In this document: positions 22,832 through 35,080 of the stretch, in pieces
How the letters are laid out: the number at the start of each line of letters is the position of its first letter
How positions within the stretch are numbered: position 1 is the first letter of the stretch
Assembly (NCBI GenBank): GCA_930367205.1
Contig: OV884013.1
Location: 121,497,827 to 121,561,826 of the forward strand
DNA length: 64,000 bases
Source: Acanthosoma haemorrhoidale
Lineage: Eukaryota > Arthropoda > Insecta > Hemiptera > Acanthosomatidae
Direction: 5' to 3'
The notes under the pieces: generated by a model
Told to the model about the DNA's origin: nothing
Databases searched by the model: none
Seen by the model: only the letters and a program-made list of their open reading frames with translations
Made by a program: the position numbers and the translations under genes

Positions 22832-24170
22832 TATTATGAACTAAATATCCTCTAGATTTTCCAACTCACAGTAGCCTTTTCTTATCTTGAGTCCGTGTTG
22901 AGAGGACTTACTTTCTAAAATATGGTTCACGATTATGGCTTGGTTAAGCTACACTAATGGGAAGTACGGAGAGAAGTCAATCAGGTTTGAAGAAATTACC
23001 GAGTCTTTTTTTTTACTGCAATTTAATAACTACTAACTCACTTGTAATAAGTGTTCCATCTTCTGCTGTTACTTATTAATATTCTACGTTCTTTTATATG
23101 TTCATTAAATATATTAAAATTGAAAATTAATTTATAATTTATTAGCATATAACTGTAAAATTTAAAATAGACTAATCCTTCGATGGACTATCAATTTTTT
23201 TTACTGAAGGAAACCAAAGAATTTTTTATAAGTAATAAAAAGTACAATGTTCATTATTATATGTTCGACTAACGATCCAGCAATTATATTTTTTCTTTGG
23301 GTGATAATTATTGCTAAAAATTGGCTACAATATAACACAACAAACATGTAAACAAAACGAAAAGGAATGACCAACAATAGACAAGAGGCATTGTTTTATC
23401 TCCTGAGCATTTTCTTGCTGATGTCGTTACAGACACTGGAAGATCTACGACCAGCTAAGGAGTTGGCACAGATTCCTGTTGCAGTGGTTCTTTCAGGCCC
23501 CCTACCTAAATCCCCGACTGAGTGTATCTGGGACGGTTCGGAGTGATTGCTTTTATTCCCTCTCTAAGGCTTGTTGGTCACCAGTGTTAGGGATTTTCAT
23601 TCAGCGATGAAAAAATATTTTCGGTTAAACATTTTAGTTTGGTTCATAAAATCCAAAATCAACAGATATAGTGCTTAAATTAATAATTAAGAAACTTAAT
23701 GAAATTTTTTTTTAGGCATTTCGGTTTGAAGCCAACAGCTTAAAAACCCAAGGTAAGGGTGTAGGTTTTCCCCCGTAGTGACACAAACATGAAGTGGGAT
23801 TCGTTGCGTCGAGACAAATATAAGCAAATCATAATCACACTTCGTTCTGTCTAATCAATATAGACACCATTTTACCAGTTGTCTTTATATAACCACATTT
23901 ACGCTTTTGTGAAGTTTAAAGCGTAATCAGATGTTAATTTACGCTAATATAACCCATGGCCAATGTGTGTGATTTAGTAGCCAAATGTCAAAGTTGAACG
24001 ATGCAAACATAGTAATGTATGGCCCACGGACGAAAAATATGCAATCTTTATGAGTAGCTCGAGAAGGCTTCTACATTGTCCGAGTGTCAGGTGATTTTGT
24101 GAATAGCAAGCAATAGTAATGGAAGTGAGAATTGTTATTATCCATTAGTTCGTTAGCGATGGAAAAGTAC
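22832..24170. other. No recognisable gene
   Basis: AT-rich, with a GC-richer patch at about 23400-23600. No motif, no repeat shared with the window and no long open frame. Confidence 0.4.
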
Positions 24171-24830
24171 TTTAACAACTTTATTGTGATAAAATTACAA
24201 TCTGCCTCATTGAGCAATAAGTAATTGTGATAAATGATCTCATTCAGACCATATTTACAATTTTCATTCACTCGCTCAATCATACTGTATATACAAATAG
24301 CCCAGAGGCCTCCCTAGTCCACATGGTTATCACCTCCCTCGCTTGCGAAGGAGGAAGCGGAGTCTGGAGCGTGAGAGCCACATACGCTCAGGATATGATT
24401 GGAGAAACTGGCCATTGCCAGGACTCCCACTGTCACGTATTTATAGCAGGTCACGAAGCTACTGCCATTTAGTCTCCGAGGAGGATTATAGGGATGAGTG
24501 GTGCAGTGCAATGACTGTGCTAGGGAATTAGGGTGGTTGGATAGGTTACTATGGAATTTTATGAACTTGGAAGGGATGAGTTCGAGAATGTAAGGTATAT
24601 TAAGGTCGTTATGAAGGATTTTGTTTCTGGCGTAATAAGGGGCATTTACTATTGTTCTCAGGACTTTTGATTGAAGAGATTGGATACGCTTGATGTTCGA
24701 CATTTTTGCTGTCCCTCATATCTCTATTCCGTATGTCCAGATTGGCTTAAGTATAACTTTGTAGATTAGTAATTTATTTTCTATTAAGAGATGGGATGTC
24801 CTTTGAAGTAGCCTGTACAGTTGTTCAAAG
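24171..24830 (-). mobile_element. Family K retrotransposon, 5'-truncated
   Basis: Minus-strand K copy of about 660 bp. It runs from the 3' end (AACAACTTTATTGTGATAAA on the plus strand) to a point inside ORF2 at the YRLLQRTSHLL-like sequence. An open frame of 129 codons (24314-24703) is the real ORF2 C-terminus: NIKRIQSLQSKVLRTIVNAP, NKILHNDLNIPYILELIPSK, then HPYNPPRRLN. Here the ORF2 stop is lost by a frameshift, so the frame runs on into the 3' UTR. Catalytic motifs are not included. Confidence 0.88.
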
Positions 24831-24847
24831 GATGGAAAAATAATGTA

Positions 24848-25070
24848 ATCCAATTCTGATGGTATACATTTATGCAATTTGAAAGAAAAAAATACTACTG
24901 GCCATTTGTTTTAGACTCTTAAAGAGATGATAAATAAATAAAAGAGGCCTTTTTGCTGTCCCTCATAGCTCTACTCCGTATGTGCAGATTGACTCCCAAG
25001 AAATCCAATTCTGATTGCATATATTTATGCACTCTTAAAGATATGATAAATAAATAAAAGAGGCCTTTTG
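24848..25070. repeat. Interrupted local duplication
   Basis: The segment AATCCAATTCTGAT ... ATAAATAAATAAAAGAGGCC occurs at 24848-24951 and again, shortened, at 24999-25070. Between them lies a 40-bp piece of family K (TGCTGTCCCTCATAGCTCTA and following), a second copy of what is at about 24709-24750. The arrangement suggests an old tandem duplication that included the edge of the neighbouring K element. Confidence 0.65.
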
Positions 25071-25075
25071 TTTCA

Positions 25076-26565
25076 ACAAATTTTCAAGCTTTTTTTTGTT
25101 TGTTTTACAAGCTCAAAGGGTTTGGCCATTTAGGTTTCCTGGGTCTCATCTTAATAGATCCTTATGAAATGAAAAATCATTTTTGAAATGACACTTCCAC
25201 ATTCTGGCTACGGAATGCCCATTATAATAACAGCTAATTAATAATAAAAAGAAACAAAATAATTGTTAATGCAATTGAGGTAACACTAAAAATATTTATA
25301 TATTAGCGGATTGAAAAGAAAGAGGACATTTATAAAACTTAGGGGAAAGAATAATGAAGGAAGTATGGAGGTAAAGGATGACAAAGGGTGTACGAACAGA
25401 CGTGTAACAAGTAATCGAAGGATGCGGATCTATGAGGATATGAGTGTATAAGTCGGATAAGAGAGATTTTGCGTTAAGGAAATAAGAGGAAGATTAGTGC
25501 TTAAGGTAATTAGGTATGTACGATAGGGTTTTAGTGGACAAGGGTTGGGTAGAGGCATGAAAGTATTACCGCATGGCCGTAAGAAATACCATTTCAGACT
25601 CACTATCGTCATGCGAAAAGTCTCTGGGAATCTCGAAGACAAATCGAAAGAAACAGTGCATAAGCTGTTTTAACGCCTGTGTCTAAATAAGGTCCTATGA
25701 AAAGCCGACAGGTGATACGGCAAACAATATTTATTTAATAATTTAAATAATACTGAATAGCTGGAATGTGTTTTGGTTAAATGCACATAAAACATTGGCT
25801 GGGGAACAGTTTTAATGAAATACCCCTATGAGAAATTGTAGTTGGAGAGGTGGTCAAGGACAGCGGTAGAGGAAGATGGCGCGATACTGGAAGTCGGTAA
25901 TGGCCAGTCGAGGATTAATGTTTTGAAGAAGATTAGCCACGGGCGAGTGGGCGCTATGTCGAGCAGAAAAGATCCATGGACCAGAAAGCTATCTTGGACG
26001 GTTTATCGTCCAGTTGCCTGGAGGCCACAGGCTCCAGATATATCTGCCACTTCTGGCTTCCAGCCTTCTCCAGCCAGCGGGTCATGGAGATTCATGTAGC
26101 TGTTAATTCCATGTTCCTGCGCATTTTATGACGTCTATCGGGTCCTCATGTACCTCCATATCATATACCAACAAATAATGCATTCATATTTAAATCCACG
26201 GTTATTTATGAGCTTCCGCGGTAAGTTTATAATTTTTTTTCCAAAACAAAATAATTAAGGTAAAACTTACAAGATACCTTATTTTAAATTATCGTATAAA
26301 TGAAAATCGCTCTCTTTAGAACCTTCTAAAATACACTGATGAACCCAATGAACGTACCACTCAACTTCGTTTAGTTAAAATTAAATAAATTATCTCACGC
26401 TTTTATTTGTATTAACAATTAACAAATAAATATAAACCGTAAATAATCGTTTGTTGTTGCCTGCTACTCCTGCAGCAGTGTACAGTTCTAAGAGTCAATT
26501 ATCTATAAGTTTCTTATAGTTGAAATTCCTGTTATATGGAATGGTTTATTAAATTTAAAATATGT
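25076..26565. other. No recognised gene; one GC-richer open stretch
   Basis: The region 25842-26099 is GC-richer and open for 85 codons on the plus strand, but I recognise no domain. It could be a piece of an unidentified repeat. The rest is AT-rich. Confidence 0.35.
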
Positions 26566-27070
26566 GCCTTCCAATGTAAAGTCCTGAGAACAATAGTAAA
26601 TGTCCCTTATTACGTCAGCAACAAAACCCTTCATAACGATCTTAATATACCCTACATTCTCGAACTCATCCCTTCCAAGTTCATGAAATTCCATAGTAGC
26701 CTATCCAAACATCCCTAGCACAGTCATTGCACTGCACCACTCATCCCTATAATCCTCGGTGACTAAAACGGAAGTGGTCTCGTGTCCTGCTATAAATACG
26801 TGACAGTGGGAGTCCTGGCAATGGCCAGTTTCTCCAATCATGTCCTGAGCGTCTGTGGCTCTCGCGCTCTTCGTCAATCTCCGCTGGCTCGTATCCGGTG
26901 ACGCGGCTGACTTCCCAAGACTCCTCTTCCTCTTTCGCATGCGAGGGAGGTGACAACCATGTTTGATTTGGGAGGTCTCTGGGCTGTTTGTAAATATTGT
27001 ATGAATGAGAACATTTACCACAATTACTTATTGCCCAATGAGGCAGATTTAGTATCAATTTCAATAATTA
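26566..27070 (+). mobile_element. Family K retrotransposon 3' part
   Basis: Plus-strand K copy truncated at the FQCKVLRTIVNVPYYVSNKT region (about 26566). Then follow NKTLHNDLNIPYILELIPSK, a deletion around 26706-26712, and the 3' UTR with TCATGTCCTGAGCGTCTGTG and GCGAGGGAGGTGACAACC. The 3' end is altered after GCCCAATGAGGCAGATT. Open frames on the minus strand here are shadows of the repeat. Confidence 0.85.
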
Positions 27071-28762
27071 AAATATATGTATCCTCAATAACAAAATAAC
27101 CTAACACCGAAGAAACCTTACACGAAGTTCGCTAAAGAAGAAAAGAAGTTATTATTATCGGTTCATAAAATATTACTACGAACGTTTTATTAATATTAAA
27201 TACTATACATTATAATAGTTATGGATTTGTAATCAAAATTATCACCAGTAAAAATGGTTGGTTTCCTTTCGAGAGTACAAGTAGACCACGTGTTCGGTAT
27301 CTTTTATTAATGCAAACTCAACATTTTCCTTACATTTTAAATAGACTTGCTACCGTCGAGTATTCTTGATCTGCGATCTCTTATGCTTTGATCATACGAC
27401 ATAATCAATTATTTATAGATAGTCATTTCTTTCATGCAAATGGAGAAATTTCATTTAGTTCTGTATGTGTGTAAACAATCTGAGGTCGAGCTGAAATTGA
27501 AATGTTAATATATTCCACAATACAGACTGAATAGTCCTTACCGTACCTATTTTGGAGAGAATTATCTTTTTTTTGGGGGGGGGGGTTATTTCATGAGTCA
27601 TTTGATATGTGTATCAGCATTTTGAAGGTCATAATTATTTGTTTGATAGTTTCGACGATAAATTCTGATCGACCTGAGAGAGACTCAAGACTCCCTTGTA
27701 TCTTGTCCTCATCAGGGAACCCTATTTGATTCTCCAGATGGTCACGATAGCCGTAATGGGATTGGAGATCGCCAAGATGCCAAGTCTATCTAGTACGCAG
27801 ATTTCATCAGGATAAGCTGCTCGTATAAAAATTTTTTTATGGCTCACTCCGGATGGAAAATAAGCAGTAGGGTTTTATAGGTGCATGTGGTTATTAAAAC
27901 CTGTCATTATGAAACCCAATTTGATTAACTAAATCGTTCAGAAATTATAAAATTCATTCATTAAGTAAATATTCATTCTCATTACACCTAAGTATCAAAT
28001 AACAGTAGATTTTGTTTTTGGAAGTAATATTTCATTGTATTAAATAAAATAAACGAAAAAATTTTTTATTAGCTTAGGGCATGGTTTATTTTTTAAATAT
28101 TATATTCCTTTTAATTTGAGGAATGCTGTCAAGTAAGGAAAATTAAATAATTGTAGACACATTTTTTTTTTTTTTACAGTTTTTGTTTTTGTAATATTTC
28201 TGCTCTAAAGACGTATTAATAATGTACAAAGTACGATAAATTAACAAAAGATTGCTGAAACCCTCTAAGAAAAGTTATGAAACCCCTCCCCGTGTAACAC
28301 GGGACTTGCTGCGACGGTTCCTCTGCGATTTAACTTATTTTATGTTTAAAAAAAGGTTAGGGAAATTAAAGGTGCATCCAAATACATATATATTCGGTAT
28401 TGGATCCTATGCTAGTTTTATATGGTGTACATATAGACTCGACGAACGTGATGCTACATTACAAGGCTGCGGGTATTTGCTAGAAACTGAATATGCGACG
28501 ACCGGAGACATGCAATTTACTTTTGCATTCGAATGACGGTCACAGTACCACCACAGAACTCAGCTGCATATAATTACACGCGGTCGTATTCTATCAGGCG
28601 TTCTAGTCGTTCCCAGGTGACACGGAGCTTCATTAAATATTCTACCAAGCATTGTAACAATGGGTCCGAAATTTCCCTTTTAGGGTGAATTAGTCTGATC
28701 CAGGTGACTGTTTCAAATATGGTTTTCCGCAGGTTTGATTACAGAAGTTCCATTACCTTCGG
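27071..28762. other. No recognisable gene
   Basis: AT-rich, with a run of ten G at 27575-27584. The open frame at 28252-28536 has no recognised domain and starts at a non-ATG codon. Confidence 0.4.
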
Positions 28763-28968
28763 TTAAATAATCTTTGTAGAGGAGAGCCATTTAAAAGAAA
28801 AGAAAGAAAAGCTTTATTATGAAGTACAAGCAAAACACTGGTGTATACAAATATTAAGAGTTGCGTTACTAAATACCGGGTGGAATGTCTAGGAACAAGT
28901 AGAGTCTGGGGCTAAAGCTGAGACATATGTGTATAAGAGTATATTCTTAGCATTATATAACTTTCGAA
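28763..28968. repeat. Repeat L copy
   Basis: Starts GGTTAAATAATCTTTGTAGA, followed by GAGGAGAG, AAGCTTTATTATGAAGTACA, the GGGGCTAAAGCTGAGACATA block and ATTAGCATTATATAACTTTCG at the right end. It is one unit, without the tandem arrangement seen at 19.4 kb. No coding. Confidence 0.75.
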
Positions 28969-29359
28969 AATAATGACTGGGATAGAAAATATTTAACGGG
29001 AATTACCTCATGAATTAGTTACAAATTTTATAGTTACAATTGTCAAGGGACTTGGGGGCTTATCCATAAAAAAAAAAAAAATTAGCAGTGAGGCTAATTA
29101 ACATAATTTAGCTAATCTGAAGCTTTCAAGAAATTAAGTTTAGAAGCTTTTGAATCATATACCTCCACACACAGACACGCCCAATATTCATAACTATTGC
29201 TTTGTTCAGTGTTGGAAAATATTTTCCAAGGAAAAATATTTTGTAAATAAATTTATAAAGAAGGCAATGATGTAAGGCGAGATTCGAAATTAGGACAAAT
29301 CACTGATAATATTAGGCATAAGATTAAAGCATTGCACTGAAGGTACAAATATGCTTATA

Positions 29360-30067
29360 AATGGTGTCCCAGAATAAACCCAAGATTTGATTTAAAAACA
29401 AAACACAGGGTTATTTCTGGAATAACACATCGGGCAAATGGCCTCCACGACTTTGCTGGCACATACGCACTCTATTGTCGAAATTTTACATGACCATATG
29501 GCATAAATGTGGTTGAATTTCCTCTTTTAATGCACGGGTGGATGTGGGCTTAAATCACACAATCTAGGGGGCCAATTCTGATCACCGAAACGAGAGAGTA
29601 CACGACCTAGAAATGTCTCATGCAGTATTTGAATTGTTTCATGGGCTGTATGGCATGTGGCACCATCTTGTTTAAACCACATATTAGCCACATCAATATC
29701 ATCCGATTTCGGCACAAAGAACTGTGTTATGGAATTACAACAACACTCTCACGCACTGCTTCGATATTGACATTTGAACGGCTTGTTTTTGGACGACCAG
29801 TGTGTTTAGTGTCTCCAACTGATCCAGTCTCCCTAAATTTTTCAATTAATCTCTTCACAGTTGATGAAGTCAAAACACTATTCCGACCATATTTCGTATG
29901 AAATTTTGGAACTGCGGCCGCCAAAATTTCATTATTTTTGAGATAATGTTCAACAATAAAGACACCTTTTTCTATCGTGTAACGCTCCATTTTTACTAAC
30001 CCTAAACTCTCAATCGTCAAAATGTTTTTTTTTTTTAGGGTTGCCAGTACTTTTCTGGGACACCCTC
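29360..30067 (-). mobile_element. dMar copy 3, with TA duplications
   Basis: A 708-bp derivative flanked by TA on both sides (29358-29359 and 30068-30069). The N-terminal transposase piece is open on the minus strand (MERYTIEKGVF near 29990, then RNSVLTSSTVKRLIEKF, RETGSVGDTKHTGRPKTSRS, NVNIEAVRESV) and ends at the shared junction near 29730. The C-terminal piece is at 29540-29715. Further small deletions are private to this copy: one near 29400 in the left end region, one near 29550 and one near 30053 that removes the inner part of the right end. Confidence 0.9.
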
Positions 30068-33027
30068 TATGAGGTACCCAAACTGTTTCCGAAGTTACGC
30101 TATACAGCCACCTTCATGCGCTCTCAAAATTCGGAAGCATTCGAATAAAATTGTGGAGTCGAATCTTTAAAGAATTGAAGTACAATTATTATAGTTAGAG
30201 GTCTTTTAGAAATTCACATATTGTCAAAAAAGATTTTTGAATGTAAAATTCTAATTTAGCCACCGTATGCTATCTTTACATTCATAATTTATTAATCAAT
30301 GGAGTGGCTAAGTTTGAGACTGCTCGCCCCGAGCAACCCCCGGCCCATACAACCCTCGGTCTAATGGTGATGTTCTCGTTGAATATTCCATCACCTCTAA
30401 TGGGCTGCTGCAATCGAAAGATGAGCGCGATGGAGGAATTATAAGGGAAATGTCACTCTTTGAAAGCTAAGCCCCCACCGACTTAATTAATTATGAAGGC
30501 TACCCTTCCGCAACCCCCCCCCCTGCCCCCCGTTGAATGGGCTTTGTAGCAAAGTCCCAACTTTCAAAGTGGGCACGCTTAATTGCGGTCTCTAACTAAC
30601 AGTCAGCTGTTTCCATTTCAGTGTGGTCATTGACCTTAAACTGAAACCTACTATTTGTTTTCAAGTGTTGGGGGGGGGGCCTTTGCGGCTTTTATGTTCG
30701 TTTCTTTTTCTTAATTTTAATTTAGTTCTTGTCCAGTTTAAAAGAGCAAGGAGGCTTCTTATTTTTAATTACTTTGACCCTTTCGGGGAAAATATTTCTC
30801 GTCTTATGATTTAATACTTTGCAACATTTGGATAACATAATCACGCCGTGACAACATAACCTAAAATAATGTTATTTCATGTTTTTGTTAGTAAATCTGG
30901 AGCTTTTTGGTCCCTGGGATTTTAGAACTGATTTTAGCTAATCAGGGTAATCAGTTTTCTCTATCTGTTATACTTTTTTAGTTTATCATTTTTTTTTTTT
31001 AACGTGAAGTTCTAACTCTATTTTGTGCAGTTCTAAATCACATATATAAGGATTGGTTCCTGTATATTTGCATTGTTGTCAGTCTGCTGTCAAGAGCTTT
31101 CTTTTTCTCGAATGGTAATCTTGTATTTTGTCTCGAAGAGAGGACTTAGGAATTAGAGGACAATTTTGCAGATAATTGGCATCTATTTATGTACACCTAT
31201 TTAATTAAACATACTACTGGGATAGAAAAGAGTGGCCTACGAAACAAAACATGGACGTTGAGGAAAAGAATGTCTTTAACGACCCCTTAATTGAAGGTGA
31301 GAAAATCATCTTTTCTTCACTCCACATGGGGCCTTATGAAGCAGTTCGTAAAGTCTCTTGATAAGAACGGATGATACTTTGCATATATAGGGTGGGGGAT
31401 GCCACAGTTGAGTACGGAAAAAAATAAAGCAGGAATATTTGCCGGCCCACGAATGATGTTAAACAGTCACCCAAATCCCTTGGGTGTAATATGAGAATTA
31501 AAGTGCACAGCCACTTAAACCGTTTTCCTGAAAATTTAGGAGATTCCATTGAGGGAAAAGGAAAAATATTTCACTAGTATATTAAAACAATGAAGGCCCG
31601 CTACCATGGAAGATGGGAATAATCTGAAGGAAGCTGGAGTTTAAAAAGGGACTGTTCCAAAATGCATTCAAGAATGTCACGAAAAAGAAGCTTCCCAAGT
31701 GTTCAATGACTAGATGGTCTCATCGATGACTTTTTCCTCTATCTTTGTATTTAATAATATTTGTATAGTAAAAAATCCGTGTTGAGTTTTTATATATGAT
31801 CCATGACTCAACTTAAAATAATGTAACCTATACTTTACTAAAATTTTATATAATAGAATTTGAGCTTATATGCAAAAACCAATGCCATATTTGAATTGAG
31901 GGCATCAAATTCATACAGAATCAACTCCAAATACTCCGGCACCCAAACACCTGTTGGTCGTTGTAATCAATATACGAACAGCAAATACTCCAAAAGTATC
32001 CTAAGCTTTTGGGTTTTGCAGAAACTCTCTTATTAATTGTTCAGTCACCAGTCTACGTTTCGCCTATTCAAGCATCTCCAGGGATATTCATGATATTGTA
32101 TACCAAAAGTTATCATTTTTCCACGAAACACAAAATTTTTTTTCTAAATTTGCTGTATAAACCACATATACTTACCTCCTCGCAGGAAAACAAGCGCTAG
32201 CTGTCATAGCAGCGGCAACTAACAATGGATGAATGTAATAATGACTTTAGAGAGAATAGAATTAAGAATCTTGAAAGTACCTGTGTAGGCAAACTACCGA
32301 TTGGTAAATAAATCCAAGAAATTTGACCCTAAAGAAATAACTTTGCTAGTCCCAAACCTTTTTTCAACAAACTGTCCTGTCGTTTTTAGCCTTTGCTCGC
32401 AATTTTACTGCCAGCTAAATTATTATTTTAATTACTGTATGTGATACCACCGATAATAATTATACAACAATTTCTTCTTTGGAGAAAACTGTTTAAAAAA
32501 AAAAAAAAAAGAAGTTTGTAAAGAACGTAAAATAATATTGTTGGACTTAAGTGTTCACGCTAACTATTCTGAGTAAATTTTAGAAAATAAATGAGTCGAT
32601 TACAGCTACGTACTTGGCATAGTGACAGCACTTACTCAGACATTGATGTTAAAATGGAGATGATCTTACTCAAGACGCGTAAAAATTCTCGTACATGCCA
32701 ATGATATTTCCTATTCACTGCTACCTTCATTCATATCATGATATCATTTTGTCTATTATTTATTACGAATTTATGAACAATGCATAATCGTATAATGACA
32801 GTAGAAAGTAAAAGAACCTCGCGAGACGAGGTACAGGTGAGTTTGTAAAATGGTGAAGAAAGATACTGAGTAATTATTTTTATGCTGAGATGTACGGAAG
32901 CATTTTGGTTTTTTACGCTTCAATGCTAGGAATTCCAGTTTTTAAATCACGCCTCGATCAGGTTACCTTTATTACTTATAATTGCAAGCCATGAATCGTA
33001 TGGCACCACAGGACAATAGAGGGCAGT
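30068..33027. other. No recognised gene; GC-richer patch at 30300-30640
   Basis: The patch 30300-30640 is GC-richer than the rest and includes a run of ten C (30514-30523) and, just after it, a run of ten G (30670-30679). It is not shared with any other part of the window, so it may be host sequence. The remainder is AT-rich, with no domain in any open frame. Confidence 0.4.
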
Positions 33028-33300
33028 TAAATAATCTTGTAGAGGAGAGTCTTTTAAAAAAGCTTATTATCAATAACAATCAAAACACTGGTATATATAC
33101 AAATATTAATCAGTTACAGCCTTAGAACATACTTTAGGGAAGGCTTAGGCACAAGTGTGGGTGTCTTGGCTCTAGCAGGTAGGCAAAGGATAGGATTTTT
33201 GGGGAGGAAAATGGTTACTTACAAAAAATAAGGAGACCATAAGTTTCAACTATGGCACTGGTTTCTACTGAAAATGTAAGATATAATAAGCATTATATAA
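33028..33300. repeat. Repeat L, diverged copy
   Basis: Shares TTAAATAATCTTGTAGAGGA and GAGTCTTTTAAAA at its left end, then AAAACACTGGTATATATACA and AAGCATTATATAACT at its right end with 19.6 and 28.8 kb. The middle is strongly diverged. Confidence 0.6.
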
Positions 33301-33816
33301 CTGGCCTCAAATTCCATCGTAAGTATATTACATTTTGACTATAAATAAACTATTTATGTGTTCAAGAAGTTTTGTAACAAGCAGTTGAAGAGATTGAAGA
33401 TACTTGATAATCATGTTCATATCGAGATCGAATAACGTTAAATTCTGCCTGAATGAGAATATTCGTGAAAAAAAATTAAGAATTATCCTTGAAATGGGTA
33501 TGTGAGAAGAATGCATAGGTTTTGTCTGATAAAACTGGTCCTTTGAGGCCGAATTTCTAAAAAGCTACTCTTAGTTAATAGCTACAAACCTGCTAATGGC
33601 GCGATAATCTAAAGGGCTCCCCGTTGCTATTTACATATCATTAAATACGACGGCGACACAACTCCGACATTAAGGAAGCACCAGGGATTTGTGAATTGGA
33701 GTAATCTATGATTATATAAAAGACATAAACAACAATATTATCGATATAAATTCTCTATGAAATAGTTTGAAACAGATATGAATAATTAACTAGAATGAGA
33801 AGTGCTTGCTGATATG

Positions 33817-34510
33817 AAGAGTGTCCTAGAAATAACGCAAGATTTGATTTAAAAAGAAAACACAATTTTTAGTAGTTTTGTTGTTATTTTTTTATTGAAT
33901 TATAAAGTAAATAGGATAGGGTTATTTAGGAATAACACATCGGGCAAATGGCCTCCACGACTTTGCTGGCACATACGCACTCTTTTGTCGAAATTTTCCA
34001 TGACCATTTGGCATAAATGTGGTTGAATTTACTCTTTTAATGCACGGGTGGATGTGGGCTTGCTGACATACACCTTTGACTTTAAATAACCTCATAAAAA
34101 GAAATCTAAAGGTGATAAATCACAGGATTTAGGGGGCCAATTCTGATCAGTGAAACGAGAGAGTACACGACCTGGAAATGTCTCATGCAGTATTTGAATT
34201 GTTTCATGGGCTGTATAGCATGTGACACCATCTTGTTGAAACCACATATTGGCCACATCAATATCAAATTTGATGAAGTCAAAACACTATTCCGAACATA
34301 TTTTGTATGAAATTTTCGGACTGTGGCCGCCAAACTTTCATTATTTTTGAGATAATGTTCAACAATAAAGACTCGTTGTTCTATCGTGTAACGCTCCATT
34401 TTTACTAACCCTAAACTGTCAGCTGTCAAATTGGTTTTTTGTGGGTTGCCAGCACTTTACTGCACAAATGGTGGCAAATTCAAATCTTGCGTTAATTCTG
34501 GGACACTCTT
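33817..34510 (-). mobile_element. dMar copy 4, further deleted
   Basis: A 694-bp copy with both ends (AAGAGTGTCCTAGAAATAAC left, inverse at 34482-34510) and TA after the right end. On the minus strand the start MERYTIEQRVFIVEHYLKNN lies near 34398 and the frame runs to RNSVLTSS. A private deletion near 34266 then joins this to IDVANMWFQ-like sequence, removing the whole junction region shared by copies 1, 2, 3 and 5. It cannot tell us whether it once carried the shared deletion. Confidence 0.88.
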
Positions 34511-35080
34511 TACATGGTTATGTACTCGCGTCCAAAATAAAATTGTTTGTGGCTCTGGACATTAAACAATCCAATGAACAGTTGTTTTGTTATTTCGCCG
34601 AAGCCCTCGGTCCCTCCTAAGACAGCTGACGAATTGGTTTTAAAGTAATGAAAAGAATAGGTGGGCCTCGGGCACACTTTCGTGACAGGCGAGAAAGTTG
34701 GAAAAGTTTCCTTATAAGGACGCGACACCAGCAGACACATATTGCGAAGACGTGGAAGAAACTTGAAGCCACTCTGCACATCTGTTAGCAGCTGCTACCG
34801 GTCATCATCTCAAATGTTTTCTTCATTTTCCACATTGAAGCTTTTCTTTCAGATAGATTTTTCTTTTCTTTTTTCGTACAAACGACCCCTAATGCGATAA
34901 TGTTGTATCTATCCAGCTGAGGGCTGATATTAAATCTCTTCTTAGCACTCAGATCTTCACCCATCAGCGTGTATTTGTTTTTGACGATTCGGATCTTTGG
35001 ATAAATGATTCTGTATTCGCCCTGTGTAAGTGGGTTTCGTGTTTATTTGGTTGTTAGCTTACAATTAATACCTGAGTGAT
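34511..35080. other. Region upstream of the J1 element
   Basis: No domain recognised. The last few hundred bases may be the 5' region of the J1 element to the right, but there is no second copy in the window to confirm this. Confidence 0.35.
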
